64,000 bases of DNA from Bilamarchaeum sp040758595. GTDB taxonomy: Archaea; Micrarchaeota; Micrarchaeia; Anstonellales; Bilamarchaeaceae. Under the pieces are notes generated by a model. It was not told the origin of the DNA. It saw nothing but the letters and a program-made list of their open reading frames with translations, and did not search any database. The translations under genes and the position numbers were made by a program. The DNA lies in the NCBI GenBank assembly GCA_040758595.1, contig JBFLVJ010000006.1, forward strand, positions 16,125 to 80,124, read 5' to 3'. This document shows positions 49,076-57,928 of the stretch, in pieces. Each line of letters begins with the position of its first letter. The stretch's first letter is position 1.

Positions 49076-49852
49076 CTAATCACCGATGTTCTTGCGGAGC
49101 TTGTCGAAGAACTTCTTCGCTTCTTCGTGGTCCCTGCCCTTTATTATATGCTTCAGGTATTCGAGCCTGCCGGTTATCCTCTCCACCTGCGGGAGCGAGT
49201 ACTTGTTGAACAATATCTCGGATAGGAGGTGGTCGTCCTCGGAGAGGAGCCCCTTGGCTATCTTCTTGTGTCTGGCGAATGTGGCTCCTGGGACCGAAGC
49301 GCTCTCCATGCACGCGGCGAAGACCAGCGATGCGGCGAAAGGGGTCGTCAGCGAGTAGGCCATCATCCGGTCGTGCCCGTCGAAAGAGTATTCGAATATC
49401 CGCACGCGAAGCCTCTTGAAGAGCGCCCGGAAGAGCTCCTTGCCTTCAGGGTCGGATTCGGTTATGATGACCGCGTTCTCCTTGTCCAGCGACTCCACGT
49501 TGGCGAACGTGGGGCCGAACATCGGATGGACCGAGACGAACCTCCGGCCGCATGCTTTGTAGTAATCCGGGATGCCGCTTTTGATGGAGGCCACGTCTGC
49601 CAGCATGCAGCCATCCGGAAGATGCTTGGCCGCGGCTTCGAACGCTTCCAGCGTCCTCTGCAGGCTCACCGCGTTGAGCAGCATCTCCGGCTTGAAATCC
49701 GCGAGCTTTTCGAGGCTGGAGAGCGCCTTCGCCCCCTCCACTGCCATCGCCCTTGCGCTATCGACATCATAGACCGCGAGCTCGTTCTCCCCCGAAAGCT
49801 CCTTGGCCAGCCATGAGCCCATCTTGCCCGCGCCTATGACAGCTATCCTCAT
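49076..49852 (-). CDS. tyrA: prephenate dehydrogenase
   Basis: The 258-residue protein opens with the NAD(P)-binding motif MRIAVIGAGKMGSWLAKEL and has the TyrA features VSVHPMFGPTFANVE, GHDRMMAYSLTTPFAASLVF and LSEDDHLLSEILFNKY. It oxidatively decarboxylates prephenate to 4-hydroxyphenylpyruvate for tyrosine. It is the short archaeal form without chorismate mutase, which is instead fused to PheA upstream. Its ATG overlaps the pheA stop (ATGA). Confidence 0.92.
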   Translation of the reverse strand: MRIAVIGAGKMGSWLAKELSGENELAVYDVDSARAMAVEGAKALSSLEKLADFKPEMLLNAVSLQRTLEAFEAAAKHLPDGCMLADVASIKSGIPDYYKACGRRFVSVHPMFGPTFANVESLDKENAVIITESDPEGKELFRALFKRLRVRIFEYSFDGHDRMMAYSLTTPFAASLVFAACMESASVPGATFARHKKIAKGLLSEDDHLLSEILFNKYSLPQVERITGRLEYLKHIIKGRDHEEAKKFFDKLRKNIGD

Positions 49853-50907
49853 TGCCTGGCCTCCTTGTAGCAGCCCAGGAACTTGTACCTCTCGGTCTCC
49901 TTCTTGACCTTCTCAAGCATGTCTGCGACCTTCTTGTCCCGCTCAGAGCCCTGGAAATCCAGGAGGAACGCGAACTTGCCCGGATCCTTCCTGATGGGCC
50001 TCGACTCGATTCTGGTGAGGTTGATGCCGGCTTCCGAGAACAGCTTCAGGATGGAGAATAGCGCGCCTGCCTTGTGGGCGGTGGAGAATATCAGCGAGCA
50101 CTTGTCGCCGTCCTTGACCGCGCTCTCCCTGGCGAGCACCACGAACCTGGTGCTGTTCGTCTCATGGTCTTCTATGTTCTCCTTGAGTATGTCCAGGTCG
50201 TAAATCTCTGCGCAGAGCCTGCTGGCTATCGCAGCGGCCGCCTTCGGCCTGTCGTTGGCGAGCATCAGGGCCGCACCTGCGGTATCATAGTACGGCCTCG
50301 CCTCCAGCTTGTTGCGCTGGATGAATCCCCTGCACTGCGCCAGCGCCTGCGGGTGGGCATAGACGACCTTTATGTCGCGGTAATCGGTGTCGGGCAGGGC
50401 CAGCAGGCAGTGGTGGATCGGCATCTTTATCTCGCCGACTATCTTGAGGTCGGTCTCCACCAGCAGGTCGTTCACCTGCGTCACCGCGCCTTCCAGTGAG
50501 TTCTCGACCGGCACCAGCCCGTAGTCGAGCTGTCCGTTCTTCAGGCCTTCGAATATGTCCACGAACTCGGTGCAGGCGACCGGCACCCACTTATTGTCAT
50601 AGGCGCGCGCGGCCACTTCGCTGTATGCCCCGTGCTCTCCCTGGAAGCCGACCAGCTTCGGGTTCTTCTCCTGGAGCGCCTTCGCTTCTGAGATTATGTC
50701 CTGGAATATCTTCCCCGAGAACTCCTTGCTGACAAGGCCCTTGGACTGCCTCTTCACGGCGCCTATCACTTCCTTCTCCCGCTCCGGATCCTCGACGCTC
50801 TCCTTGACCTTCCTGCTCCGCACCGCGTATTCCAGCCGCTGGTTGAGCAGCTTCAGTATCTCCGAGTCTATGCCGTCTATCTTCCTTCGAAGCTCCTTGA
50901 GTTCCAT
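49849..50907 (-). CDS. pheA: bifunctional chorismate mutase/prephenate dehydratase
   Basis: The 352-residue fusion has an AroQ chorismate mutase helix bundle (MELKELRRKIDGIDSEILKL, about 1-85), a prephenate dehydratase domain (VGFQGEHGAYSEVAARAY, YGLVPVENSLEGAV, NSTRFVVLAR with the TRF catalytic motif) and a C-terminal ACT domain (HKAGALFSILKLFSEAGINL, ESRPIRKDPGKFAFLLD), where phenylalanine usually exerts feedback inhibition. ATG 50907 lies five bases after the aroC stop. Confidence 0.95.
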   Translation of the reverse strand: MELKELRRKIDGIDSEILKLLNQRLEYAVRSRKVKESVEDPEREKEVIGAVKRQSKGLVSKEFSGKIFQDIISEAKALQEKNPKLVGFQGEHGAYSEVAARAYDNKWVPVACTEFVDIFEGLKNGQLDYGLVPVENSLEGAVTQVNDLLVETDLKIVGEIKMPIHHCLLALPDTDYRDIKVVYAHPQALAQCRGFIQRNKLEARPYYDTAGAALMLANDRPKAAAAIASRLCAEIYDLDILKENIEDHETNSTRFVVLARESAVKDGDKCSLIFSTAHKAGALFSILKLFSEAGINLTRIESRPIRKDPGKFAFLLDFQGSERDKKVADMLEKVKKETERYKFLGCYKEARQ

Positions 50908-50912
50908 CACAT

Positions 50913-51914
50913 TCACCTCATGATCCTCGGTATCTTCTGTTCTATGAGCATCAGATCCGCGAGCACGATTGCGACCGCGGCCTCGAGCGCCACCGGCACC
51001 CGCAGGGCGATGCATGCGTCATGCCGGCCTTTGGGTTCGGAGAGTTCCGGGTTTCCGGTTTTGAGATTTACGGTCTTGCCCGGCTTCCCCACGCTCGCGG
51101 TCGGCTTCACCGCCACCCGCAGCACCAGCTCGTTGCCGTTCGTTATCCCGCCGTTTATGCCTCCCGCGTTGTTGGTCGCGGTCTTGCCCTTGGCATCTAC
51201 TATCGCATCGTTGCATCTGCTCCCCGTCATCCTAGCGGACGCGAAACCCGCTCCGAATTCCACTCCCTTGATAGCAGGTATCGAGAAAACCGCATGGCTG
51301 ATGAGCGATTCGGCCGAGTCGAAGAACGGCTCGCCCAGGCCCGCAGGCAATCCGGACACGCGGCACTCCACAATGCCGCCCACTGAATCGCCCTCCGTGA
51401 GCGCGTCTTCTATCGCCTTCTCCTGACCTTTGGCGTCCTTCGCACCGCCTATCTCGGCCACAGCAGCAGCCACCTTAGCATTGCCGAGCATCTTCTTGGC
51501 GACCGCTCCGGCAGCCACCAGTCCGGCCGTGAGCCTCCCTGAGAAGTGCCCTCCGCCCCGGTAATCGTTGAATCCTCCATATTTGATATTGGCGACGAAA
51601 TCAGCATGGCCCGGGCGCGGGGTATCTCTCATCTTCTCATATGCGGATGAGTCCACATCCTTATTCTCGAAGAGTATCAGCACCGGAGCGCCGGTCGTCT
51701 TCCCCTTGAACACCCCGCTCTTTATGAGCGGCATATCTGATTCCTTCCTCGCGGTGGTGCCCTTCTTCCCGCCCCTCCTCCTTTCCAAATCAGCCAGCAG
51801 GTCATCGGCAGACAAGGGGATGCCTGCAGGCACCCCATCCAACAGCACGCCCACGCACCCGCCGTGCGATTCGCCGAGCATGCTCACCCTGAATATCCAT
51901 CCTAACGTGTTCAT
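50913..51914 (-). CDS. aroC: chorismate synthase
   Basis: The 333-residue FMN-dependent enzyme forms chorismate from EPSP. Motifs: WIFRVSMLGESHGGCVGVL near the start, SGVFKGKTTGAPV, TPRPGHADFVANIKYG, YRGGGHFSGRLTAGLVAAGA and KGRHDACIALR near the end. The start overlaps the aroA stop (ATGA). A loop near residue 285 (NLKTGNPELSEPK) is encoded by DNA resembling the dispersed repeat, but without obvious extra length. It is slightly shorter than the usual 350-390 residues. Confidence 0.95.
   Translation of the reverse strand: MNTLGWIFRVSMLGESHGGCVGVLLDGVPAGIPLSADDLLADLERRRGGKKGTTARKESDMPLIKSGVFKGKTTGAPVLILFENKDVDSSAYEKMRDTPRPGHADFVANIKYGGFNDYRGGGHFSGRLTAGLVAAGAVAKKMLGNAKVAAAVAEIGGAKDAKGQEKAIEDALTEGDSVGGIVECRVSGLPAGLGEPFFDSAESLISHAVFSIPAIKGVEFGAGFASARMTGSRCNDAIVDAKGKTATNNAGGINGGITNGNELVLRVAVKPTASVGKPGKTVNLKTGNPELSEPKGRHDACIALRVPVALEAAVAIVLADLMLIEQKIPRIMR
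51033..51065. repeat. repeat-like segment inside aroC
   Basis: The plus strand reads GGGTTCGGAGAGTTCCGGGT then TTCCGGTTTTGAG, close to the dispersed unit. Unlike NcsA, the protein loop has about the length expected for chorismate synthases as I recall them, so this may be chance resemblance or replacement without length change. Confidence 0.35.
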
Positions 51915-53173
51915 ATCATCAGCCTCTTGAGATCTTCGAAGAATCCCGGATAGGATTTCGAGACGCAACCGACATCGTCTATCTCCACCCCTCTCTCGGA
52001 GCGGAGGGCGGCCACGGCGCATGCCATGGCTATCCTGTGATCATTGTGCGAACCCACATTCCCGCCTTTGAGCTTTCTGCCGGTAACCAGCATCCGGTCC
52101 CCGTCTATACTGATGTCAGCGCCCATCCTGCCAAGTTCGCTCCTGAGAGCCTCGGCACGGTCGCTCTCCTTGTGCCTCAGCCTCCCGACTCCACGTATGA
52201 CGGAAGTGCCTTCGCAGCTGCAGGCGAGCGCGGCCAGCGGCGGGAAGAGGTCCGGCGAGCCGGTCGCATCGTATTCGAATGCATCGAGCGCCCCTCTCTT
52301 CACCATCACTTCTCCTCCGCCTTCAGAAACATGCGCTCCAGCCTCTTCCAGCACTTTTTTTATCGCTTCATCGGGCTGTCTGCCCGGGCCGAGGTTCCTC
52401 AAGCTCACATCGCCTGCTATCGCGCCTGCGACCAGCATGAATGCTGAGCCGGACCAGTCGCCTTCCACATTGAAGGTGCACGACTTGTAATCCTGGCCGC
52501 CGCGGATGATATATGCCATCGCATCGTCCGCACCGCCTTCATCACCGCTCCTCTCGCTTTTTGCTTTCACGTCTATCTTGAACCTCTCGAGGATCAAGAG
52601 CGTCATGTCGACATATGCGCGGCTCTTGAGGTTCAGGGTCTTGAGTTCCGAGTCCTCCCTGCAGATCGGGAGCGCCATCAGCAGCCCGCTTATGGACTGC
52701 GAGCTTTCCGAGCCGTCAACATCGATAGCCCCTCCGTGGATCGGCCCTCTCACTTTTACCGGGGGCAGCCCATCGCCGGTGCTCACCTTCGCTCCGAGCG
52801 CTTTAAGCGGAGACTCTATCATGCCCACGGGCCTTTTCATCAGAGAGCCCCTGCCGGTTATGCTATACTCCCTATCCTGAAGAGCGGCCACGGCCGCTAT
52901 CATCCGCATGCAGGTGCCGGACTCGCCGCAGTCCAAGACATCCCCGTTGGGCTGGCATCTGCCCAGGACCCGCACGCCCCTCTCCTCACGGGCTATCTGC
53001 GCCCCGAGGGTGTCAACAACGGACATGGTCGCGAGCGCGTCATCGCAGAAGCTGGGATTGGTTATCAGCGTCTCCCCGTCCGCCAGGCCTGCGGCTATCA
53101 AAGCCCTCTGCATCATGCTTTTCGATGGAGGCGCGTCTATCGCGCCTGATATCCGCGACGGCTCAATCCTCAT
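51911..53173 (-). CDS. aroA: 3-phosphoshikimate 1-carboxyvinyltransferase (EPSP synthase)
   Basis: The 420-residue enzyme transfers enolpyruvyl to shikimate 3-phosphate. It shows APPSKSMMQRALIAAGLADG, LDCGESGTCMRMIAAVAAL, GRGSLMKRP, EGDWSGSAFMLVAGAIAG, LRHKESDRAEALRSEL and SHNDHRIAMACAVAAL, all standard EPSP synthase signatures. It overlaps the upstream AroE-AroK gene by 11 bases and aroC by four. Confidence 0.96.
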   Translation of the reverse strand: MRIEPSRISGAIDAPPSKSMMQRALIAAGLADGETLITNPSFCDDALATMSVVDTLGAQIAREERGVRVLGRCQPNGDVLDCGESGTCMRMIAAVAALQDREYSITGRGSLMKRPVGMIESPLKALGAKVSTGDGLPPVKVRGPIHGGAIDVDGSESSQSISGLLMALPICREDSELKTLNLKSRAYVDMTLLILERFKIDVKAKSERSGDEGGADDAMAYIIRGGQDYKSCTFNVEGDWSGSAFMLVAGAIAGDVSLRNLGPGRQPDEAIKKVLEEAGAHVSEGGGEVMVKRGALDAFEYDATGSPDLFPPLAALACSCEGTSVIRGVGRLRHKESDRAEALRSELGRMGADISIDGDRMLVTGRKLKGGNVGSHNDHRIAMACAVAALRSERGVEIDDVGCVSKSYPGFFEDLKRLMI

Positions 53174-54449
53174 AGAGTATCCTCTCCGCTATCTGCGATG
53201 GCCTCTTGCCGACCGTGTCCACGACCATGTCGCATGCCTCTGCATAATATCCGAGCCTGTCGGAAAGCAGGCGTCCCACCGCCTTCTCCGGCTCAGCCAC
53301 ATCAAGCAGGGGCCTCTCCCCGTCCTTCGGCACCCGCTCGATGACGGTCTTGGCATCGGCCCACAGCCACACAACGGCCGCTTTGTCCCTTAGCATCCTG
53401 CGGTTTCCGGCATCCAGCACCGCGCCCCCTCCGCAGTTGATTACGCATCTCTCGCATCCGGCCACGGAAGCGAGCGCTCCCCTCTCCATTTTCCTGAACC
53501 CTTCCTCGCCCTCGCTCTTGAATATATCCTTTATCGCCATGCCTGCCTTTCTCTCTATCTCTTTGTCTATGTCCAGGATGGCCATGCCGGTCTTCTCATG
53601 GAGCTCTGCAGCTATCGTATCCTTTCCGCTTCCCATGAAACCGATTAGCGCTATGTTGCTTTTCTTGGGCGCGTCTGCGGCGTACGCAGCCTGCCTCATC
53701 GCATCCACCGGCGCGTCCTTCCCCGTGAAAATCTCGAACGCCTTCACGCCCTGGTATAGCAGCCATTCCCGGCCATCCAGCACCCGGCATCCGGCCTCCC
53801 GGGCATCCCGGACAAGTGCGCTCTCTGAAGCATAATGCGCATCCATGACCGCCATGTCCTTCCTGAGGAGTCCCTCAGGCAGCACCCTCTCGCCGGTGCT
53901 CAGGCATCCGACCACCAGCTCGCAGTCCGCTATCGCATCATTCAACCCGTCCAGCGCGCAAGATCCCGCTCCAAACCCATTCGCGAGCGACTCCGCCTTC
54001 CCGGCCGTCCGGTTCGAGACGACCACGTCAGCCCCGTTCTCGAGCATCGCAACGATGGCGGCCCGGGCCGCCCCTCCAGCCCCAAGGACCAGCGCCTTCT
54101 TGCCCTCGAGCGCGATGCCGTTCGACAGGAACGCATGCGCCGCTCCATAAACATCGGTATTGTGTCCGGCTTTCCGCCCGTCTTTGAGCCGGACGGTATT
54201 GATCGCCCCCACCCTCTTGGCGAGAGGATCCACATCATCCATCAATCGGGCAATGCCCTTGAAAGGCGATGTCACGTTCATCCCCAGGACGCCCATCTCG
54301 CCTGCCATCCTGAGCCCTTCTTCGGCGCTCTCAGCCGCTATCCTGAAGTATCTCGCATCGATTTTGAGCTCTGCGAACGCTGCGTTGTGCATCTGCGGGC
54401 TGCGGCTGTGCAGCACCGGTTTGCCAATGACAGCGTAGAGCTCAGTCAT
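53163..54449 (-). CDS. aroE-aroK: fused shikimate dehydrogenase and shikimate kinase
   Basis: The 428-residue protein joins AroE (residues 1-255: AVIGKPVLHSRSPQMHNAAF, MNVTSPFKGIA with catalytic Lys, GHNTDVYGA, LGAGGAARAAIV, LYQGVKAFEIFTG) to a bacterial-type shikimate kinase (about 260-428: NIALIGFMGSGKDTIAAEL P-loop, ILDIDKEIER, NCGGGAVLDA, GERPLLDV lid). Many archaea use an unrelated GHMP-family shikimate kinase, so a fused P-loop kinase is notable. It performs two consecutive steps. ATG 54449 overlaps the aroD stop by eight bases. Confidence 0.93.
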   Translation of the reverse strand: MTELYAVIGKPVLHSRSPQMHNAAFAELKIDARYFRIAAESAEEGLRMAGEMGVLGMNVTSPFKGIARLMDDVDPLAKRVGAINTVRLKDGRKAGHNTDVYGAAHAFLSNGIALEGKKALVLGAGGAARAAIVAMLENGADVVVSNRTAGKAESLANGFGAGSCALDGLNDAIADCELVVGCLSTGERVLPEGLLRKDMAVMDAHYASESALVRDAREAGCRVLDGREWLLYQGVKAFEIFTGKDAPVDAMRQAAYAADAPKKSNIALIGFMGSGKDTIAAELHEKTGMAILDIDKEIERKAGMAIKDIFKSEGEEGFRKMERGALASVAGCERCVINCGGGAVLDAGNRRMLRDKAAVVWLWADAKTVIERVPKDGERPLLDVAEPEKAVGRLLSDRLGYYAEACDMVVDTVGKRPSQIAERILYED

Positions 54450-55110
54450 CTCCACTGCCTCCAACCGCTTTCCGCAGCGCTCCGAGCGCCCGTGCGACCG
54501 TCTCCTTGTCCAGCTGGCCCTCCGCGGTCTCTTTCCCCTCCCCGGAAGAGGCGAACGTGAATTCGCTTCCTAGGAGCGGAGCTAGGATGCGCGTGATCCT
54601 GCCTTCGGGTCCCATCCCGACGACAATCAGCCTCTTGTCAGAGTCCAGGAGCCCCAGCAGCCGCGCGTTCTCTTTATCAGACTTAACCATGCAGGCTATC
54701 TTGGCCATATCAGCCCCGCAATCGAAGCACCAGGCTATCATCTGCCTGAGCTCCTCAGCGCTTGGCGTCCTCTGATGATCGTGATATGATATGATGATCT
54801 CGCATCCCTTCTCCTTCGCTTTCTTCACAAGCGCCTCTTTGTAACCGTCTTTCGCTTCGACCTCGATATCGACATAAGCGGCTCCGGCGTCTATCGCGGA
54901 AGAGAGCAGCTCCAGCCTTCGCGCATCCGCCATCTTCCCCGGCCTGCAGGTCGCGACCACCTTCTTTCCGGAGCTGATGAGCTTCCTCACATTGTCAGGC
55001 GTCAGCTCTTTCTCATCGAGCAGGTCCAGCCTTATCTCTGCCAGCTCCGTCCCTCCGAGCGCTTTCATGCATCCGAAGACCGTCTTCTCTCCGACGCTAA
55101 TACATATCAT
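54442..55110 (-). CDS. aroD: type I 3-dehydroquinate dehydratase
   Basis: The 222-residue class I enzyme has AEIRLDLLDEKELT, VVATCRPGKMAD, AYVDIEVEAKD, IIISYHDHQRTP with the catalytic histidine, and CMVKSDKENARLL whose KIACMVKS lysine forms the Schiff base. It dehydrates 3-dehydroquinate. The ATG overlaps the aroB end by 14 bases. Confidence 0.93.
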   Translation of the reverse strand: MICISVGEKTVFGCMKALGGTELAEIRLDLLDEKELTPDNVRKLISSGKKVVATCRPGKMADARRLELLSSAIDAGAAYVDIEVEAKDGYKEALVKKAKEKGCEIIISYHDHQRTPSAEELRQMIAWCFDCGADMAKIACMVKSDKENARLLGLLDSDKRLIVVGMGPEGRITRILAPLLGSEFTFASSGEGKETAEGQLDKETVARALGALRKAVGGSGDD

Positions 55111-56140
55111 CTATCGCACCCTCCAAATCAGATATCCTCACATCCGCGATCCTGGCCCTGCCTATGCCATCCAGCACCGGCATCCTGATGTTCCCTTCCC
55201 TGCGTTTCTTGTCTTTCCTGATGCCATCCAGGAGCGCCTCTCTCCCGCTCTGCAGCTTCACCGGCAATCCCAATGACACGAGAAGCCCCTCCAGCCGCAT
55301 CGCATCCTTCTTAGCCATCAGGCCCTTCTCGACCGATATCCTCGCTTCAGCGACCATGCCGATGCTCACCGCCTCGCCGTGCCTGAGCCCTCCCTGCAGC
55401 TCGATGGCATGGCCGATGGTGTGGCCGAAGTTAAGCTTCATCCTCTCCCCGCTCTCGTTTTCATCCGCCTGCACTATGCGTGCCTTGACCGCGACGGAAT
55501 CCTGCACCACGTGTGCCATCACCCGTTCATCAGCACCCGCAGCATCGGCGGCGCAGGCCGCGAGCGCATCAGCGTTCCTTTCCAGATGATCGAAAGCTTT
55601 CGCATCCTCGATGGCGGCATGCTTCACAACTTCAGCGTATCCGTTCCTCATCTCTTCTTCGCTGAGGGTCTTGAGCAGTCCCACATCGCAGAGCACGAAG
55701 CGCGGTTGCCGGATGGTACCTATGATGTTCTTGTATCCATTGTAGTTGACGCCGTTCTTGCCGCCGATAGCGGCATCCACCTGGGCGAGGAGCGTGGTGG
55801 GCACGAAACCGAGGTCCATGCCGCGATGATAGGTGGCCGCCGCATATCCTGCGACGTCGCAGACCAGCCCGCCGCCTATGCCGACGACGAGCGATGAGCG
55901 GTCCAGCTCCACCTCGAGCATCCTGTCATATATTGTCCTGACGGTATCGAGCGTCTTGTTCTCCTCGCCCGGTCTTACCTCGACCACTTCGGCATCAGGG
56001 AATCGCTTCCCATAAATCCCGCTCACGTTGCTGTCTGTGACTATCAGCGTCCTCCCGGGCTTGACCATCCCGGCCAGATCCTCAAGCTCCCCGCTGGAGA
56101 TTTCGCAATCGCCGCTCTTCCCGCTGATGCGCAGCTTCAT
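55097..56140 (-). CDS. aroB: 3-dehydroquinate synthase, bacterial type
   Basis: The 347-residue NAD- and metal-dependent enzyme cyclises DAHP. Signatures are VVGIGGGLVCDVAGYAAATY, GMDLGFVPTTLLAQVDAAIG, GGKNGVNYNGYKNIIG, EVVKHAAI and LNFGHTIGHAIE with the zinc histidines. Some archaea lack AroB and use an alternative entry into the pathway, so this organism has the standard route. ATG 56140 overlaps the upstream stop (ATGA). Confidence 0.96.
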   Translation of the reverse strand: MKLRISGKSGDCEISSGELEDLAGMVKPGRTLIVTDSNVSGIYGKRFPDAEVVEVRPGEENKTLDTVRTIYDRMLEVELDRSSLVVGIGGGLVCDVAGYAAATYHRGMDLGFVPTTLLAQVDAAIGGKNGVNYNGYKNIIGTIRQPRFVLCDVGLLKTLSEEEMRNGYAEVVKHAAIEDAKAFDHLERNADALAACAADAAGADERVMAHVVQDSVAVKARIVQADENESGERMKLNFGHTIGHAIELQGGLRHGEAVSIGMVAEARISVEKGLMAKKDAMRLEGLLVSLGLPVKLQSGREALLDGIRKDKKRREGNIRMPVLDGIGRARIADVRISDLEGAIDDMY

Positions 56141-56955
56141 CGAAGGCCCTCCTTCTCCATGCATCTCTGGAGCGTCCTCACGCTCTTCATCAGCTCCTCG
56201 AACATGGGCGGCGTCAACGCCTGCTCCTTGTCGCTCAATGCCTCTGCCGGGTTCCTATGGACCTCGACTATCATGCCGTCCGCTCCTGCCGCAATCGATG
56301 CCAGGCTCGCAGAAGGTATCAGGCTGAGCTTGCCCGTCGCATGCGTCGGGTCTGTTATTATCGGCAGGTGCGTCAGTTCCCTGACAGCAGGCACCGCGCT
56401 GATGTCCAGGGTGTTCCTGGTGTATTTCTCGAATGTCCTGATGCCTCTTTCGCAGAGTATGATATCCGGGTTGCCTTCGTTGAGGATGTACTCCGCGCAA
56501 TTCAGCCACTCCTCTATGGTGGAGTGCATCCCCCTCTTGAGCAGCACCGGCTTGTTGGACTTGCCCACCTCCTTGAGTAGCGAGAAGTTCTGCATGTTCC
56601 TCGCGCCTATCTGCAGGACGTCGGCGTATTCGCACACCCAGGAGACGTCGCGGGGGTCGATGACCTCTGTCACCACCGGCAGGCCGGTCCGGTCCCTGGC
56701 CTTGGCGAGTATCTTGAGCCCTTTGAGCCCCAGACCCTGGAAGGCGTAAGGTGAGGTCCTGGGCTTGAAGGCGCCGCCGCGCAGCATGTCCGCGCCCGCT
56801 TTCTTGACAGCTATCGCCGTCTCCACGGTCTGCTCTTCGCTCTCCACTCCGCAGGGACCGGCTATCACCGTGAATCCCTGCCCTACCTTGACATCGCCTA
56901 CCCGGACGACGGTCCGTTTACTGCCATTAAGGGCAGCCAGTTTCAGGTCCTTCAT
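56137..56955 (-). CDS. aroF: 3-deoxy-7-phosphoheptulonate (DAHP) synthase, type I-beta
   Basis: The 272-residue enzyme condenses phosphoenolpyruvate and erythrose 4-phosphate at the pathway entry. Motifs include VIAGPCGVESEEQTVETA, MLRGGAFKPRTSPYAFQGLG, VLQIGARNMQNFSLLKEVG, VLLKRGMHSTIEEWL and ITDPTHATGKLSLIP. It lacks an added regulatory or chorismate mutase domain. It is the first gene of the operon; GGTGG precedes its ATG by a few bases as a Shine-Dalgarno sequence. Confidence 0.95.
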   Translation of the reverse strand: MKDLKLAALNGSKRTVVRVGDVKVGQGFTVIAGPCGVESEEQTVETAIAVKKAGADMLRGGAFKPRTSPYAFQGLGLKGLKILAKARDRTGLPVVTEVIDPRDVSWVCEYADVLQIGARNMQNFSLLKEVGKSNKPVLLKRGMHSTIEEWLNCAEYILNEGNPDIILCERGIRTFEKYTRNTLDISAVPAVRELTHLPIITDPTHATGKLSLIPSASLASIAAGADGMIVEVHRNPAEALSDKEQALTPPMFEELMKSVRTLQRCMEKEGLR

Positions 56956-57265
56956 CTATACCACCTTCCATCAATACCTCTAAATGTCATACGCACATCA
57001 GAAAACCGACAGGGGAAAAAAGCTTTGCGGTCTTCTAATGGCCATAGCTAAAGCTGAAGAACGGGAACGAATAGGCGAATCTCTGTCCTTCAGTCGCGGC
57101 CATATTAACCACAAATTTCCATCTGTACTCATAATATTAGGACGGTAATCTTTAAAAATAAGTGCTGTCCCGGCGTGCCGGGCGCCAATGCCCGGTCTGC
57201 AGGCTAATTGTTGTAAATAGTGTAAAAAGATAGGTTTATAAACAGTTTCCGGCAAATATCCCTGT
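56956..57265. other. 310-base divergent intergenic region before the aromatic operon
   Basis: This holds the leader of the aromatic operon (minus) and the promoter of the downstream plus-strand gene. Seen are TTTAAAAATAA (57153-57163), a CCCGGC-GT-GCCGGG hairpin (about 57167-57181), and GGTTTATAAAC (57233-57243). On the minus strand a T-run (GCTTTTTTCCCC, about 57013-57024) lies in the leader. No confident gene or known RNA is visible. Confidence 0.4.
57233..57243 (+). promoter_or_regulatory. TATA-like box of a leaderless gene
   Basis: GGTTTATAAAC lies about 28 bases before ATG 57266, so the start codon is probably at or next to the transcription start. Confidence 0.55.
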
Positions 57266-57658
57266 ATGACCAGGACGATTCATGGGCCTAAAAGGCCTGA
57301 GAAAAAAGGAGCGCCTGCTGCCGAGATGTTGGCGGGCAAATGCCTCGCCGATACCCATGCCAGCGCAGAATGCACTATCGGCGCATACGTCATTTTCCTT
57401 AAAGACTCGCGTGCACGCAGCAGGCACTATATCGATCCCCTTTTCCGCCTGCCGAAGCCCCCCGAGCTGGTTCCGGTCCCCAAAGGACAGGTGCTCGAAG
57501 CCATAGAAAAATGCGATACGGGCGATTCTGGCAACATGTTCCTTCTGCGGGCAATCGCCGACATGTCGCAGGACCGGGACATCCAGACGGCGGCGCAGAA
57601 AGCGATACTCTTGAGGATGGGCCAGGCGATGGTGGGGATACCTCCTCGCCAGGACTGA
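57266..57658 (+). CDS. hypothetical protein
   Basis: The 130-residue protein begins with a basic stretch (MTRTIHGPKRPEKKG), contains a helical middle and a C-terminal part LRAIADMSQDRDIQTAAQKA that could be a HEAT-like helix pair. No signal peptide or membrane segment is present. The well-placed TATA-like box supports expression. It converges with the 86-residue gene, leaving seven bases. Function unknown. Confidence 0.6.
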   Translation: MTRTIHGPKRPEKKGAPAAEMLAGKCLADTHASAECTIGAYVIFLKDSRARSRHYIDPLFRLPKPPELVPVPKGQVLEAIEKCDTGDSGNMFLLRAIADMSQDRDIQTAAQKAILLRMGQAMVGIPPRQD

Positions 57659-57665
57659 TGCCCGT

Positions 57666-57926
57666 CTATCCTATCCTTATGTCCGGCTCCACCTTGCGCC
57701 AGTCGCCGTTCATGAACTGCCAGAGCGTCTTTATGGTGGAATCATAGACGAGATTGGTCTTGGTCGCCACTTCTTTCGGCCTGTCTATCTCTATCAGCAC
57801 GAACCTGCGCATCCAATCTATCTCGTCCCTGAACGGGTTCCTCTCGATGACGTATATCCTGTTGCGCTCCTTCTTGATTTTCTCGCACCAGGCGATTACC
57901 TTCTTTATCTCTTCCTTTGTGACCAT
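57666..57926 (-). CDS. small conserved-looking protein of the oxidative-stress operon
   Basis: The 86-residue protein (ATG 57926, MVTKEEIKKVIAWCEKIKKE) has an N-terminal helix followed by strands such as RFVLIEIDRPKEV. A GTG at 57932 overlapping the previous stop is an alternative start. It is the last gene after the FMN reductase and may be co-transcribed. No family recognised. Confidence 0.6.
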   Translation of the reverse strand: MVTKEEIKKVIAWCEKIKKERNRIYVIERNPFRDEIDWMRRFVLIEIDRPKEVATKTNLVYDSTIKTLWQFMNGDWRKVEPDIRIG

Positions 57927-57928
57927 GC

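Noticed and set aside
56998..57139. Possible attenuator leader peptide with two Trp codons and Phe codons before the aromatic operon (minus strand)
   Set aside because: Only two Trp and a few Phe codons, no clear competing hairpins, and the operon makes Phe/Tyr rather than Trp; composition could be chance.
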